Of a stretch of DNA of 64,000 bases, positions 49,705 through 58,122 are shown piece by piece. Each line of letters starts with the position of its first letter. Position 1 is the first letter of the stretch. Under the pieces are notes generated by a model. It searched no databases. It worked only from the letters and a program-made list of their open reading frames with translations, and was not told the origin of the DNA. The stretch comes from Rhizobium leucaenae USDA 9039 (lineage in GTDB: Bacteria; Pseudomonadota; Alphaproteobacteria; Rhizobiales; Rhizobiaceae). The position numbers and the translations under genes are program-made. The stretch is taken from contig NZ_AUFB01000004.1 in the NCBI RefSeq assembly GCF_000426285.1, positions 348,494-412,493 of the forward strand, read 5' to 3'.

Positions 49705-49965
49705 CTAAAGCTGCGGATGAACAGCCATTCGCGCTCCCGTGGGCGCATATAAGCCGGAAGCCCGCCGGCAGCATAGGCGAACCCCATCAGGACCGTATTT
49801 TTTGCTGTAAACGCAGGGAGCCTTGTCCGCGCTGCCCGGTAGCAACAAGGCACTTTCTGCGATCTCGGCTGCAGGTATTATCGATGACACACGTATAATG
49901 TTTTGCCCTGCGCTTGCGGCCGTGGCACCCCAAAATACGACGAGAAAACACACGAAAGTTCTCAT
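49705..49965 (-). CDS. Small secreted protein, unknown
   Basis: 86-aa product with a signal peptide (RTFVCFLVVFWGATAASA, cleavage near ASA-GQ) and a short mature part rich in Ser, Pro and Arg with three cysteines (APCVYSKKYG, RLCCRR). Good AGAGG site before ATG 49965. No family recognised. It sits alone, converging with the DUF1003 gene. Confidence 0.55.
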   Translation of the reverse strand: MRTFVCFLVVFWGATAASAGQNIIRVSSIIPAAEIAESALLLPGSADKAPCVYSKKYGPDGVRLCCRRASGLYAPTGARMAVHPQL

Positions 49966-50248
49966 GCTCCTCTCCATTATGTTAGAAACTGAACAATAAA
50001 CTGTAAGTTGTTTATCGTCAATTTAACACTCTTAAGTTAGTCAGAAGGGATGAGGCCAGCACGCGACGAGGCTCTGCCGGATGCGATTTCGCAATGCGGC
50101 TTAAGGCGATAGCTCGGATGAGCTCGGAATTGTAGGGCCGGGAAGGACGAAAGACGACCTAATACCTACGCATTAGCCACCATAGTAAGGTTGACTCGCG
50201 GTTTGCGCGTCCTAAGCTTCAGTTTGGAACGATTACTGAGGTGTCGCC
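49966..50248. other. Gene-free interval before the 72-aa protein
   Basis: 283 bases between two short genes; nothing recognisable except AT-rich stretches around 49985-50040 that could serve as promoter for the secreted protein gene. Confidence 0.4.
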
Positions 50249-50467
50249 ATGACCTACTTCGAGGAGACCAAAAGAATAGCATGCGAAAATGACGCCGGGC
50301 GCCGCATCGTCATTATCGAACAATTGAAATGGCCCAAATTCGCCTTCTCGGACCGACCGGGAGGCCCCGTCTTCGACTACATGACGGAAGACGGCCAGAT
50401 CGCCAACAAGCTGGACGACGAGAACTTCCTTTTGCTCCTAACGGACGAAGTCTTCCATCGCGCCTAG
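50249..50467 (+). CDS. Hypothetical protein
   Basis: 72-aa acidic protein (MTYFEETKRIACENDAGRR...), no membrane helix, one central aromatic/basic block (QLKWPKFAFSDRPGGPVFDY). GAGG precedes the ATG at the right distance. Not recognised. Copy B of the palindromic repeat begins directly at its stop codon. Confidence 0.6.
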   Translation: MTYFEETKRIACENDAGRRIVIIEQLKWPKFAFSDRPGGPVFDYMTEDGQIANKLDDENFLLLLTDEVFHRA

Positions 50468-50577
50468 CACACCCGCTTTCAGGTGAAATCGGCGACAAAC
50501 GGAAAAATACGCCCGGAGTCAAAAACCGGAGCGACCTTAGTGCGTTCAAATGAACGGACGGCGCTCTGACGGAACAG
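50467..50577. repeat. Palindromic intergenic repeat, copy B
   Basis: Degenerate relative of copy A. Shared blocks: CCCGCTTxCAGGTG, GAGCGACCTT, GCGTTCA-xA-TGAACG and GGCGCTCT. The last four-part block keeps the hairpin TGCGTTCA / TGAACG. It touches the preceding gene's stop codon. Confidence 0.65.
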
Positions 50578-50677
50578 GTCTGGCTCCAGAACAGAGCGGC
50601 AAGCCTCGCACATCCCCCATACAAGATACTCCTAATGCGCCATCGAAATCGGCGCAAACAGAGACGGGGATATAGTC

Positions 50678-50800
50678 ATGGACTACGACTGGGACGGCGT
50701 GAAAACACGCCGCATGAGGATGCTGAAGCTCGGCATATCACTATTCATCTTCGCGATGACCTTGGTAGGGCCGACGATGTTTCTTTTACATTTTCGGTAG
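50678..50800 (+). CDS. 40-aa membrane protein (small ORF)
   Basis: MDYDWDGVKTRRMRMLKLGI, then a hydrophobic helix (SLFIFAMTLVGPTMFLLHF) and TAG 50798-50800. Polar acidic head, basic stretch, one membrane segment: a plausible small membrane protein. GGGGA lies 8 bases before the ATG. Not recognised. Confidence 0.5.
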   Translation: MDYDWDGVKTRRMRMLKLGISLFIFAMTLVGPTMFLLHFR

Positions 50801-50876
50801 GGGCGGGCGTATCCGATTGGCTCTTGGCGAAAGCTGCCAACGCTTAGAAAAGCGGAGAATCAGCGTCCAGTGCCTA

Positions 50877-50966
50877 TGGCGGAGAGGGTGGGATTTGAAC
50901 CCACGATACCCTTGCAGGTATGCCGCATTTCGAGTGCGGTGCATTCGACCACTCTGCCACCTCTCC
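50877..50966 (-). tRNA. tRNA-Ser (anticodon CGA)
   Basis: Class II tRNA on the minus strand, 90 nt with encoded CCA. Acceptor GGAGAGG/CCTCTCC, anticodon stem CCGCA/TGCGG with loop CTCGAAA (anticodon CGA, codon UCG), long variable arm (TACCTGCAAGGGTA) and T-loop TTCAAAT. The accessory region starts about 95 bases to the 5' side, so this gene marks its edge but its 3' end points away. Confidence 0.97.
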
Positions 50967-51061
50967 GGTTATGCTGGTCGGCGCGTTTTGCAGCGCGGGC
51001 GTTCTCATAGCGAGAGAAGGATGGGATGGCAAACTGGTGATTGATCGCTTCAAGTGTGGCC

Positions 51062-52051
51062 TTACTGCGCCGCTCCGACCAGATCTCTTACAGCGGCTGC
51101 GATACCGAGCACGGCGCCGAGCGGCACGCCGTCCGCCATTCTCAACCAGTCTTGATAACCCGTAGAGCTTCGACCCTTGACGAGAGCGGAGGCTGGTGAA
51201 GGCTTCGAAAAGGGGATGTCTCTGGTGAGTTCCAGGTGATCACCACGCTCGATAAGGCCGCCATCCCGAATCAACTGCTCACGTAGTTTTCGCACATTCG
51301 ATGGCAAGCTCTCCGTGATCCTCGAATTGATTTTGGAGCCAGCCGTCAAAACGTAGGTGCCATCCTCGTAGCGTAGAAATGCCCGATCCTCGAGCCGCTT
51401 CGGCAGTGTGGAATAGAGGTCGATAATCAGGCTTTGCGCCTCGTCGTCGCGCTGTTCCACCTGTCCGGTCGGCGATGTGGAGGTTCTCTCCTTGACGGAG
51501 AAGAGATCATACCCCAGCGCCTCAAGCACGTAGATCATGTTGCCGAGGTAAGTTTGCATTGTGGCGATGTCGGCGCGCGGAAGGTTAGAGCCCGTCGGTG
51601 TGTTCAAATTTGCCACGACTACTTTGCCACTGTTCCCTCTAAGGATCGCCCAGAGCTTCAGCTCCAGCCATTTCACATGCGCACGGGTAAGGTTGTCGTC
51701 TTTGCTCGTGAATATCAAGAAAGTATCGAATTCGATGGGAAACTTGCCGCTCGTGTAGCGCTGTGAAAAATCATCACTCTCGCCAACGTAGATTTCCGGC
51801 AGGTCATCATCGGCACCGCTGCGAATGAGCAGGTAGACGCATGAACGGCTTAAAACCTCAGCCTCGAGTGCCTTCTTGAAGAATTCGGGCTGACCCGTAA
51901 TGGCAACGCCGGTCCAGTTGTCAAGCTCGACGGTGCGCAAGCTTCGTGGATCCTGGCCAGTGATAAAAATTTTCACGACCCGACCAACCATTTCACCATA
52001 ACTCATGAGTCGATCCATTCGATTGACGCCCAACGCGTCCATAGCACGCAT
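51062..52051 (-). CDS. GIY-YIG nuclease-domain protein with DUF4357
   Basis: 329-aa protein. The GIY-YIG-type motif is CVYLLIRSG...EIYVGESDD (residues about 90-115), followed by RYTSGK and a helix LELKLWAILRGNSGKVV. The C terminus has DUF4357 (FSKPSPASALVKGRSSTGYQDWL). Such proteins often accompany type I or IV restriction genes; this one diverges 94 bp from hsdR. Role unproven. Several ATGs are possible at the start; none has a good ribosome site. Confidence 0.8.
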   Translation of the reverse strand: MRAMDALGVNRMDRLMSYGEMVGRVVKIFITGQDPRSLRTVELDNWTGVAITGQPEFFKKALEAEVLSRSCVYLLIRSGADDDLPEIYVGESDDFSQRYTSGKFPIEFDTFLIFTSKDDNLTRAHVKWLELKLWAILRGNSGKVVVANLNTPTGSNLPRADIATMQTYLGNMIYVLEALGYDLFSVKERTSTSPTGQVEQRDDEAQSLIIDLYSTLPKRLEDRAFLRYEDGTYVLTAGSKINSRITESLPSNVRKLREQLIRDGGLIERGDHLELTRDIPFSKPSPASALVKGRSSTGYQDWLRMADGVPLGAVLGIAAAVRDLVGAAQ

Positions 52052-52145
52052 CTATGCACGTATGTCAGAAGTATTGGTTTTTATTTTCAGCCTCAGCGTG
52101 CGAAAGCGGCTTCCCTATTTTCGCTGGCGTCCGTAATCTCTGCCT

Positions 52146-54884
52146 ATGAGCAATGATGCCTTCCATCCTGAGGATCGTGCCCGGTCATTGATCGACAGGC
52201 AGCTGATCGACTGTGGGTGGTTGGTCCAGTCACGCTCGGAGATGAATCTCGGTGCCGGCCCAGGCGTTGCAGTGCGCGAGTTCCAAACTGCGTCTGGTCC
52301 AGTCGACTACGCCCTCTTTGTCGGCCGAAGGCTCTGCGGTGTTGTCGAAGCCAAGGCGGAAGGCACTACTCTCTCTGGCTTCTCCGATCAGGCGGCTCGC
52401 TACATCCACGATATGCCCGGCCATTTGGTCCGTGAGGATGGCCAGGTGCGTTTCGAATATGTCGCCTCTGGTAGCGCGACGCTGTTTCGTGATCATGCCG
52501 ATCCGCAACCAGTCTCCCGCCACGTCTTCGCATTCCACCGCCCTGAGACGCTGGAGCTCCGGTTGCGCGAGCCGGCGACGCTGCGCGCCCGGCTACAGCA
52601 GATGCCGCCCCTAGTTGTAGACGATCTGCGCGGCTGTCAGATCGACGCAGTGATGAACCTCGAGCAGTCATTGGCCCAAAACCGTCCTCGCGCCTTAGTG
52701 CAGATGGCGACCGGTGCCGGCAAGACGTTCACGGCAGCGACCTTAAGCTATCGCCTGCTCGCTCATGCTGGCTTCAAACGCATCCTCTTCCTCGCAGATC
52801 GGGCAAACCTCGTCCGCCAGACACGCGATGAATATCTCGCCTATCGCCCTCCCGGCACTGGTCGTTCGTTTTCGGAGATCTATAACGTCCAGAAGCTCGG
52901 CAACGCTGGCATTGATAAGGATGCGCAGATCGTCGTAGCAACGATCCAGCGCGTCTATTCGGTGCTGACCGGTAAGGAGCTGGATGAGGATGACGAAGAG
53001 GCATCCGCCTTCGAGGCCATTGCGGGCGGGCAGGAGCGTTTCGTCAGCTACAATCCGTCGATTCCGATCGAGAGCTTCGATCTCGTCATCACTGACGAGT
53101 GCCATAGATCGATCTACGGGACTTGGCGCCAGGTGCTGGACTATTTCGACGCTTTCATCGTCGGCTTGACGGCAACGCCCTCGCTTCACACGCTCGGATT
53201 CTTCGGTCGCAATCTCGTAGCGCAATATCCCTACGAGCGATCCGTAGTGGATGGTGTCAACGTCGGTTTCGAGATCTTCCGCATCCGCACCGAGATCGGC
53301 GAACGCGGCTCCATCGTCAAGGCAGGCTATGATCTACCGGTCCGCGACAAGCGCACTCGCGCTGAGCGCTATGAAACGTTGACTGAAGACTTCGCCTATG
53401 CCGCCGATCAACTCGACCGCACGGTGGTGGTGCCGAACCAGATCCGCACCGTGCTGGAAACCTATCGCGATTCGCTCTTTACGGAGCTGTTCCCCGGCCG
53501 TCATGAAGTGCCAAAGACGTTGATCTTCGCCAAGGACGATCATCATGCCGAGGAGATCGTGACGATCGTCCGCGATGTCTTCGGCAAGGGCAACGATTTC
53601 GCCAAGAAGATCACCTACAAGGTCGACGGCGCAGATCCGGAGCAGTTGATCCGCACTTTCCGCAATGACTACAATCCGCGCATTGCCGTCACCGTAGACA
53701 TGATCGCAACCGGCACCGATGTAAAACCACTTGAGGCGCTGATCTTCCTGCGCGACGTCAAGTCCGAGCTCTATTTCGAGCAGATGAAAGGTCGCGGCGC
53801 CCGGACTATCAGCCCGGAGAAGTTGCGCGAGGTGACGCCGGACGCCGAGGCGAAGACACGTTTCGTCCTGGTCGATGCCGTCGGAGTCTCGGAGAGCTTG
53901 AAGAGTATCTCCCAGCCGCTGGAACGCAACCGAGTCATCTCCTTTGACAAGCTGATCGACGAAATTGCAGCCGGCCGCCGCGACGACGACGCTTTTGCAA
54001 CACTTGCAGCGCGGCTGGCTGCCCTCGACCGCCGCATCGGCGAAAAGGACCGCGCAGCCGTGGTCAAAGTGACGGGCGGACTGGACCTCAAGGATCTCGC
54101 CTCTCGCTTGCTTGACGCAATCGATCCTGATGTGCTGGCTACCCATGTGGCGAAAGAGGCCCCCGAGCCAGACCAAAAGCGTGCAAAGGATGCGGTCAAG
54201 GAACAGGCGGCTGCGCTGTTCGACGATCCGAAGCTTCGTGGACTGTTGAAGGATGTGAAGGCTGCAGCCGACATCCGCATTGACCAGGTCTCCACTGATG
54301 CTGTCGTCTCCTCTGGTTGGGACGAGCGCAAAGCGAGCGACACGGTGAATCGCTTTCAGAAATTTCTCGAGGAAAAACAAGACGAGTTGGTTGCCCTGCA
54401 GATCCTCTATCATCGTCCCTATGCTCACAAGCATTTGACCTATGAGACGGTGGACGAGATGCGCGATGCGTTGAAGCGCCCGCCCTGGCTACTGGAGCCG
54501 GTGGACATCTGGCGCGCCTATAAACGCCTCGCCTCCGAAAAAGTGCGAGGTAACCCGGCCGGCACGCTCGCCGATATCGTCATGCTGGTTCGTTATGCTA
54601 TGGGAGAAGCCGAATCGCTGGAGCCGCTATCATCGCTGGTGGCCGGGCGATTCAACCTCTGGCTTGGCCGCGAAGAAAAGGCCGGGCGAACCTATAGTGA
54701 CGAGCAGCGTGCCTGGCTCCTGGCAATCCGTGATCATCTGGCGGTCAATATCGAAATCCGTCCCGAAGACATCACGGACGCACCGGAATTTGCCGGGCGC
54801 GGCGGCATGATAAAAGCGCGCGGCCTGTTCGGCGCGCGCTTGCCGGCCCTGCTCGATGAACTAACGGAAGTCTTGGTGGCGTAA
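52146..54884 (+). CDS. hsdR: Type I restriction enzyme, R subunit
   Basis: Motor/nuclease subunit (912 aa) of a type I restriction-modification system. N terminus: PD-(D/E)xK nuclease with Asp54, Glu68, Lys70 (DYALFVGRRLCGVVEAKAEG). Superfamily 2 helicase: Walker A ATGAGKT 188-194, DECH 317-320, LTATP 341-345, and later GTDVK and QMKGRGART. The C-terminal half resembles the EcoEI_R_C domain that binds M/S. It translocates DNA and cleaves unmodified DNA. Start ATG 52146. It shares one base with hsdS (TAATG). Confidence 0.96.
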   Translation: MSNDAFHPEDRARSLIDRQLIDCGWLVQSRSEMNLGAGPGVAVREFQTASGPVDYALFVGRRLCGVVEAKAEGTTLSGFSDQAARYIHDMPGHLVREDGQVRFEYVASGSATLFRDHADPQPVSRHVFAFHRPETLELRLREPATLRARLQQMPPLVVDDLRGCQIDAVMNLEQSLAQNRPRALVQMATGAGKTFTAATLSYRLLAHAGFKRILFLADRANLVRQTRDEYLAYRPPGTGRSFSEIYNVQKLGNAGIDKDAQIVVATIQRVYSVLTGKELDEDDEEASAFEAIAGGQERFVSYNPSIPIESFDLVITDECHRSIYGTWRQVLDYFDAFIVGLTATPSLHTLGFFGRNLVAQYPYERSVVDGVNVGFEIFRIRTEIGERGSIVKAGYDLPVRDKRTRAERYETLTEDFAYAADQLDRTVVVPNQIRTVLETYRDSLFTELFPGRHEVPKTLIFAKDDHHAEEIVTIVRDVFGKGNDFAKKITYKVDGADPEQLIRTFRNDYNPRIAVTVDMIATGTDVKPLEALIFLRDVKSELYFEQMKGRGARTISPEKLREVTPDAEAKTRFVLVDAVGVSESLKSISQPLERNRVISFDKLIDEIAAGRRDDDAFATLAARLAALDRRIGEKDRAAVVKVTGGLDLKDLASRLLDAIDPDVLATHVAKEAPEPDQKRAKDAVKEQAAALFDDPKLRGLLKDVKAAADIRIDQVSTDAVVSSGWDERKASDTVNRFQKFLEEKQDELVALQILYHRPYAHKHLTYETVDEMRDALKRPPWLLEPVDIWRAYKRLASEKVRGNPAGTLADIVMLVRYAMGEAESLEPLSSLVAGRFNLWLGREEKAGRTYSDEQRAWLLAIRDHLAVNIEIRPEDITDAPEFAGRGGMIKARGLFGARLPALLDELTEVLVA

Positions 54885-56440
54885 TGGACATGACGGTGGC
54901 TCCTTCGGAGCGGGAAGACGGCTTGGACGATGAGCCCTGGGAACTGCCGGCAGGCTGGTGCTGGACTCCTCTCCGAGCAGTGACGTCATTCATCGGTCGC
55001 GGCCGCGGCCCAAAGTATGTCGAAGACGGAGGCGTCCCGGTCGTCAATCAGAAGTGCATCCGTTGGCATAGCTTGGAAACTAGGCATCTTCGTTTGACCG
55101 CTCGGGATGCATTCGACCGCCTCACCCCGGAACTCCAACTTCAGCCGGGCGATCTGCTCTGGAATTCGACCGGCACCGGAACGATTGGTCGCGCCGTTGT
55201 CTACGACGGTTCCATCGGAGAGCTTACGGTTGATTCGCACGTAACCATCGTCCGACCAGTCGCGATCGAACCCAGGTATCTGGGTTACTTCGTTGAAACC
55301 GGTAGGGTCCAGCATTTGGTGGACGCGGGGCACGTTGGTTCGACTAATCAACGCGAACTTCCGCGTGCCTTCGTGGAAGAGCTTCGAATCCCGCTGGCAC
55401 CGCTTCCCGAACAACGCCGCATCGTCGAACGCATCGATGCCCTGTTCGCCGAGATCGCCGAGGGCAAAGCAGCGCTGGAAGAGGCGCGCAAAGGGCTGGA
55501 GACCTTCCGTCGATCCCTGTTGAAGGCCGCCGTCACTGGCGAACTCACCCGCGACTGGCGCGAAACCAACAAGCCCACCGAGACCGGCCACGACCTGATC
55601 GCCCGCATCAGGGCTGAGCGCGCGGTAAACACGCCCGATAGGCGAGACAAGCGAGCGTGGGCGGGCGAGTCGATAGACACCTCAGAGTTGTCGCATCTGC
55701 CTAAGGGATGGGCTTGGGCACGTCTCGATGAAATCGTCGTGTCTGGACCAACAAATGGCTATTCGCCGAAGACGAGTTCAGATGGGTCTGGAACTCTTTC
55801 GCTCAAACTGACAGCCACAACTCGAGGCGAGATTGATCTGTCCGACCGAGCCACGAAGACGTTGTCCGAAACGATTGAACAGGGATCTGATCTCTATCTA
55901 GTGCCGGGTGACCTGCTTTTTCAGCGCGGCAACACAATCGAATATGTGGGCATAGCGGCAATATACGATGGGCCGGAGTCTACTTACGTCTACCCCGACC
56001 TGATGATCCGCGTCCGAACCAGCCACCGGTGGTTAGCGGAGTGGATATGGCGAGTGGCCAACTCCCCAATGGGTCGGAAGTTCATGATGGACAGCGCGAC
56101 TGGAACTGCCGGGACCATGCCAAAAATAAGCGGCGCGATATTGCGCAGATTGCCGATCCCGATCCCTCCGGCCTCGGAGATAGGCGAAATCCTCCGCCGA
56201 GTATCTGAAGGCCTGGCAGCATGTTCAGACGGCGTAACACTGTTTGAAGTCCAAACCACCGACGCCGTCCGTCTCCGCCAGGCCATCCTCAAATCTGCCT
56301 TCGAAGGCACGCTCGTGCCTCAGGATTCGCACGACGAGCCTGCCTCGGCGCTACTCACGAATATATCCGCTCGCACCGTCAATCCATCCAAGCGCCATCG
56401 TGCACCGGCGAAAAAAACGAGGGGGAGAAGCAGCACATGA
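54884..56440 (+). CDS. hsdS: Type I restriction enzyme, specificity (S) subunit
   Basis: DNA-recognition subunit (518 aa) with two target-recognition domains. TRD1 about residues 15-180, then conserved coil PLPEQRRIVERIDALFAEIA and EEARKGLETFRRSLLKAAVTG; TRD2 about 255-420, then second coil (IPPASEIGEILRRVSEGLAA, ...LRQAILKSAFEGTLVPQD). The two conserved coils hold the M subunits. It overlaps hsdR by one base and the GmrSD-like gene by four (ATGA). Recognition sequence not predictable. Confidence 0.95.
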   Translation: MDMTVAPSEREDGLDDEPWELPAGWCWTPLRAVTSFIGRGRGPKYVEDGGVPVVNQKCIRWHSLETRHLRLTARDAFDRLTPELQLQPGDLLWNSTGTGTIGRAVVYDGSIGELTVDSHVTIVRPVAIEPRYLGYFVETGRVQHLVDAGHVGSTNQRELPRAFVEELRIPLAPLPEQRRIVERIDALFAEIAEGKAALEEARKGLETFRRSLLKAAVTGELTRDWRETNKPTETGHDLIARIRAERAVNTPDRRDKRAWAGESIDTSELSHLPKGWAWARLDEIVVSGPTNGYSPKTSSDGSGTLSLKLTATTRGEIDLSDRATKTLSETIEQGSDLYLVPGDLLFQRGNTIEYVGIAAIYDGPESTYVYPDLMIRVRTSHRWLAEWIWRVANSPMGRKFMMDSATGTAGTMPKISGAILRRLPIPIPPASEIGEILRRVSEGLAACSDGVTLFEVQTTDAVRLRQAILKSAFEGTLVPQDSHDEPASALLTNISARTVNPSKRHRAPAKKTRGRSST

Positions 56441-58116
56441 CACGCCACACGATTGAGGCCGGTGAGAAACCGATCCTTGATATATTCTGCGACAAATATC
56501 TGTTTCGAATCCCATCCTATCAACGGCCTTACGCCTGGACTACTGAAGAAGCCAGCGAATTGCTGGACGACATCCAGACAGCTTGCGGCACTACTGGCAA
56601 CGTTGCCGACGCAAGCCCCTATTTCCTAGGGAGCGTGGTCTTGATCAAAGATCCGCAGAAGCCGGAAGCAGACGTAGTCGATGGCCAGCAGAGATTGACG
56701 ACCCTGGCGATCTTACTGAGTGTGCTGCGGGACTTGGCAGAGCCAAAGATCGCCAGCGCGATCCATGGCTACATTTGCCAAACCGGCGACCCGATCAAAG
56801 GGACCGAAGACGTCTTTAGGCTGACAACTCGTGAGCGTGACGCAAGCTTTTTTAGAACCGCAATCCAGGCTCAGGGAGCGACTGCCACCTTGCCCGACAT
56901 GCGCCAGTTGAAGGACGCACGTGCAAGGATGGTAGAAAACGCTGCCTTCCTGCGCGATCGGCTGAAGGATCACTCTGAGGAACAATGCCGGCGGCTAACA
57001 ATGTTTATCGCGCAGCGTTGCTATCTCGTCCTTGTCGCAGCCTCGGATCAGGACTCCGCTTTCCGCATCTTCTCCGTGATGAACTCCAGGGGCCTGGACC
57101 TCTCACCGGCGGATGTCTTGAAGGCAGAGATCATCGGCGCGCTCCCTGCTGATAAGCAGGAGGAATACACCGAAAAATGGGAGGACATGGAAGACGAACT
57201 CGGTCGCGCCCGTTTCGCTGAGTTGTTCGGCCATATCCGCATGATTCATCGCAAGCAGAAGATGCAAGGAACACTCATCGCAGAGTTCAGAGAGTTTGTG
57301 CCAACGCGGAAGGCCCCGGCAAACTTCATCGACAGTGAGCTGTCCCCCTATGCTAGCGCCTACGAGGAAATCACGGATCGGAGCTTCTCGAGCTTCAAAA
57401 ACGCGGACGCGATTAATCGACAGCTCACCCACCTTTCGCGCCTTGATAATTTTGACTGGCAGCCACCGGCAATTGAAGTCATTGCCCGCTATCGCGACGA
57501 CCCTGATTTCATCCTCCAGTTCTTGTCGGACCTTGAACGGCTCGCCTACGGTATGTTCCTAATGCGCCGGGATCCCTCCGAACGCATACGGCGATACGGC
57601 AAGCTGCTGGCATCAATACAGGCAAAGGACGATCTTTTCGCAGAGGGTTCTACTCTTCAGCTCGACGACCATGAAAAGCTTGAAGTGCGTAAATCCCTCG
57701 GAGCGGATATATACACTGTGACACGCATAAGACTTCCGCTTCTGCTGCGGCTTGACGAGCTACTGTCTGGCGGTAGTGCAGTCTACAATACGCCGGTTGT
57801 CAGTGTAGAGCATGTGCTGCCACAGAATCCGCCGGCAGCTAGCCAATGGTCGATTGACTTTCCAACTGAAACTGACAGACAGCAGTGGGTCCACAAACTT
57901 GCCAATCTGGTATTGTTGACCAGACGGAAGAACTCTCAGGCAAGCAATTATGAATTCACCGACAAGAAGTCGAAATACTTCTCGACAAAAGCAGGTGTGG
58001 CGAACTTCGCGCTGACCAGCAAAGTCCTTGCAGAGACAACTTGGAACATCGACACGATGCAAAAGCGTCAGGCCGAGTTGATTGGAGCTATCGAGAAGCT
58101 CTGGCGGTTAGCTTAA
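56437..58116 (+). CDS. GmrSD-like fused DUF262-DUF1524 protein
   Basis: 559-aa fusion. N-terminal DUF262 (GmrS-like NTPase) with YQRPYAW near 28-34 and VDGQQRLTTLAI at 81-92 (the DGQQR signature). C-terminal DUF1524 (GmrD-like HNH-type nuclease) with EHVLPQNP (His459) and LANLVLLTRRKN at 488-499. Relatives are modification-dependent type IV enzymes (GmrSD, BrxU). Both active-site motifs are intact, suggesting a working nuclease. It sits between S and M of the type I operon, overlapping hsdS by four bases and ending 6 bases before hsdM, so co-expression is expected. Role in phage defence is inference. Confidence 0.9.
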   Translation: MTRHTIEAGEKPILDIFCDKYLFRIPSYQRPYAWTTEEASELLDDIQTACGTTGNVADASPYFLGSVVLIKDPQKPEADVVDGQQRLTTLAILLSVLRDLAEPKIASAIHGYICQTGDPIKGTEDVFRLTTRERDASFFRTAIQAQGATATLPDMRQLKDARARMVENAAFLRDRLKDHSEEQCRRLTMFIAQRCYLVLVAASDQDSAFRIFSVMNSRGLDLSPADVLKAEIIGALPADKQEEYTEKWEDMEDELGRARFAELFGHIRMIHRKQKMQGTLIAEFREFVPTRKAPANFIDSELSPYASAYEEITDRSFSSFKNADAINRQLTHLSRLDNFDWQPPAIEVIARYRDDPDFILQFLSDLERLAYGMFLMRRDPSERIRRYGKLLASIQAKDDLFAEGSTLQLDDHEKLEVRKSLGADIYTVTRIRLPLLLRLDELLSGGSAVYNTPVVSVEHVLPQNPPAASQWSIDFPTETDRQQWVHKLANLVLLTRRKNSQASNYEFTDKKSKYFSTKAGVANFALTSKVLAETTWNIDTMQKRQAELIGAIEKLWRLA

Positions 58117-58122
58117 GGACGC

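Noticed and set aside
50877..50966. tRNA-Ser as integration site of the defence island
   Set aside because: The island lies on the 5' side, no integrase is adjacent and no duplicate of the tRNA 3' end was seen in the window.
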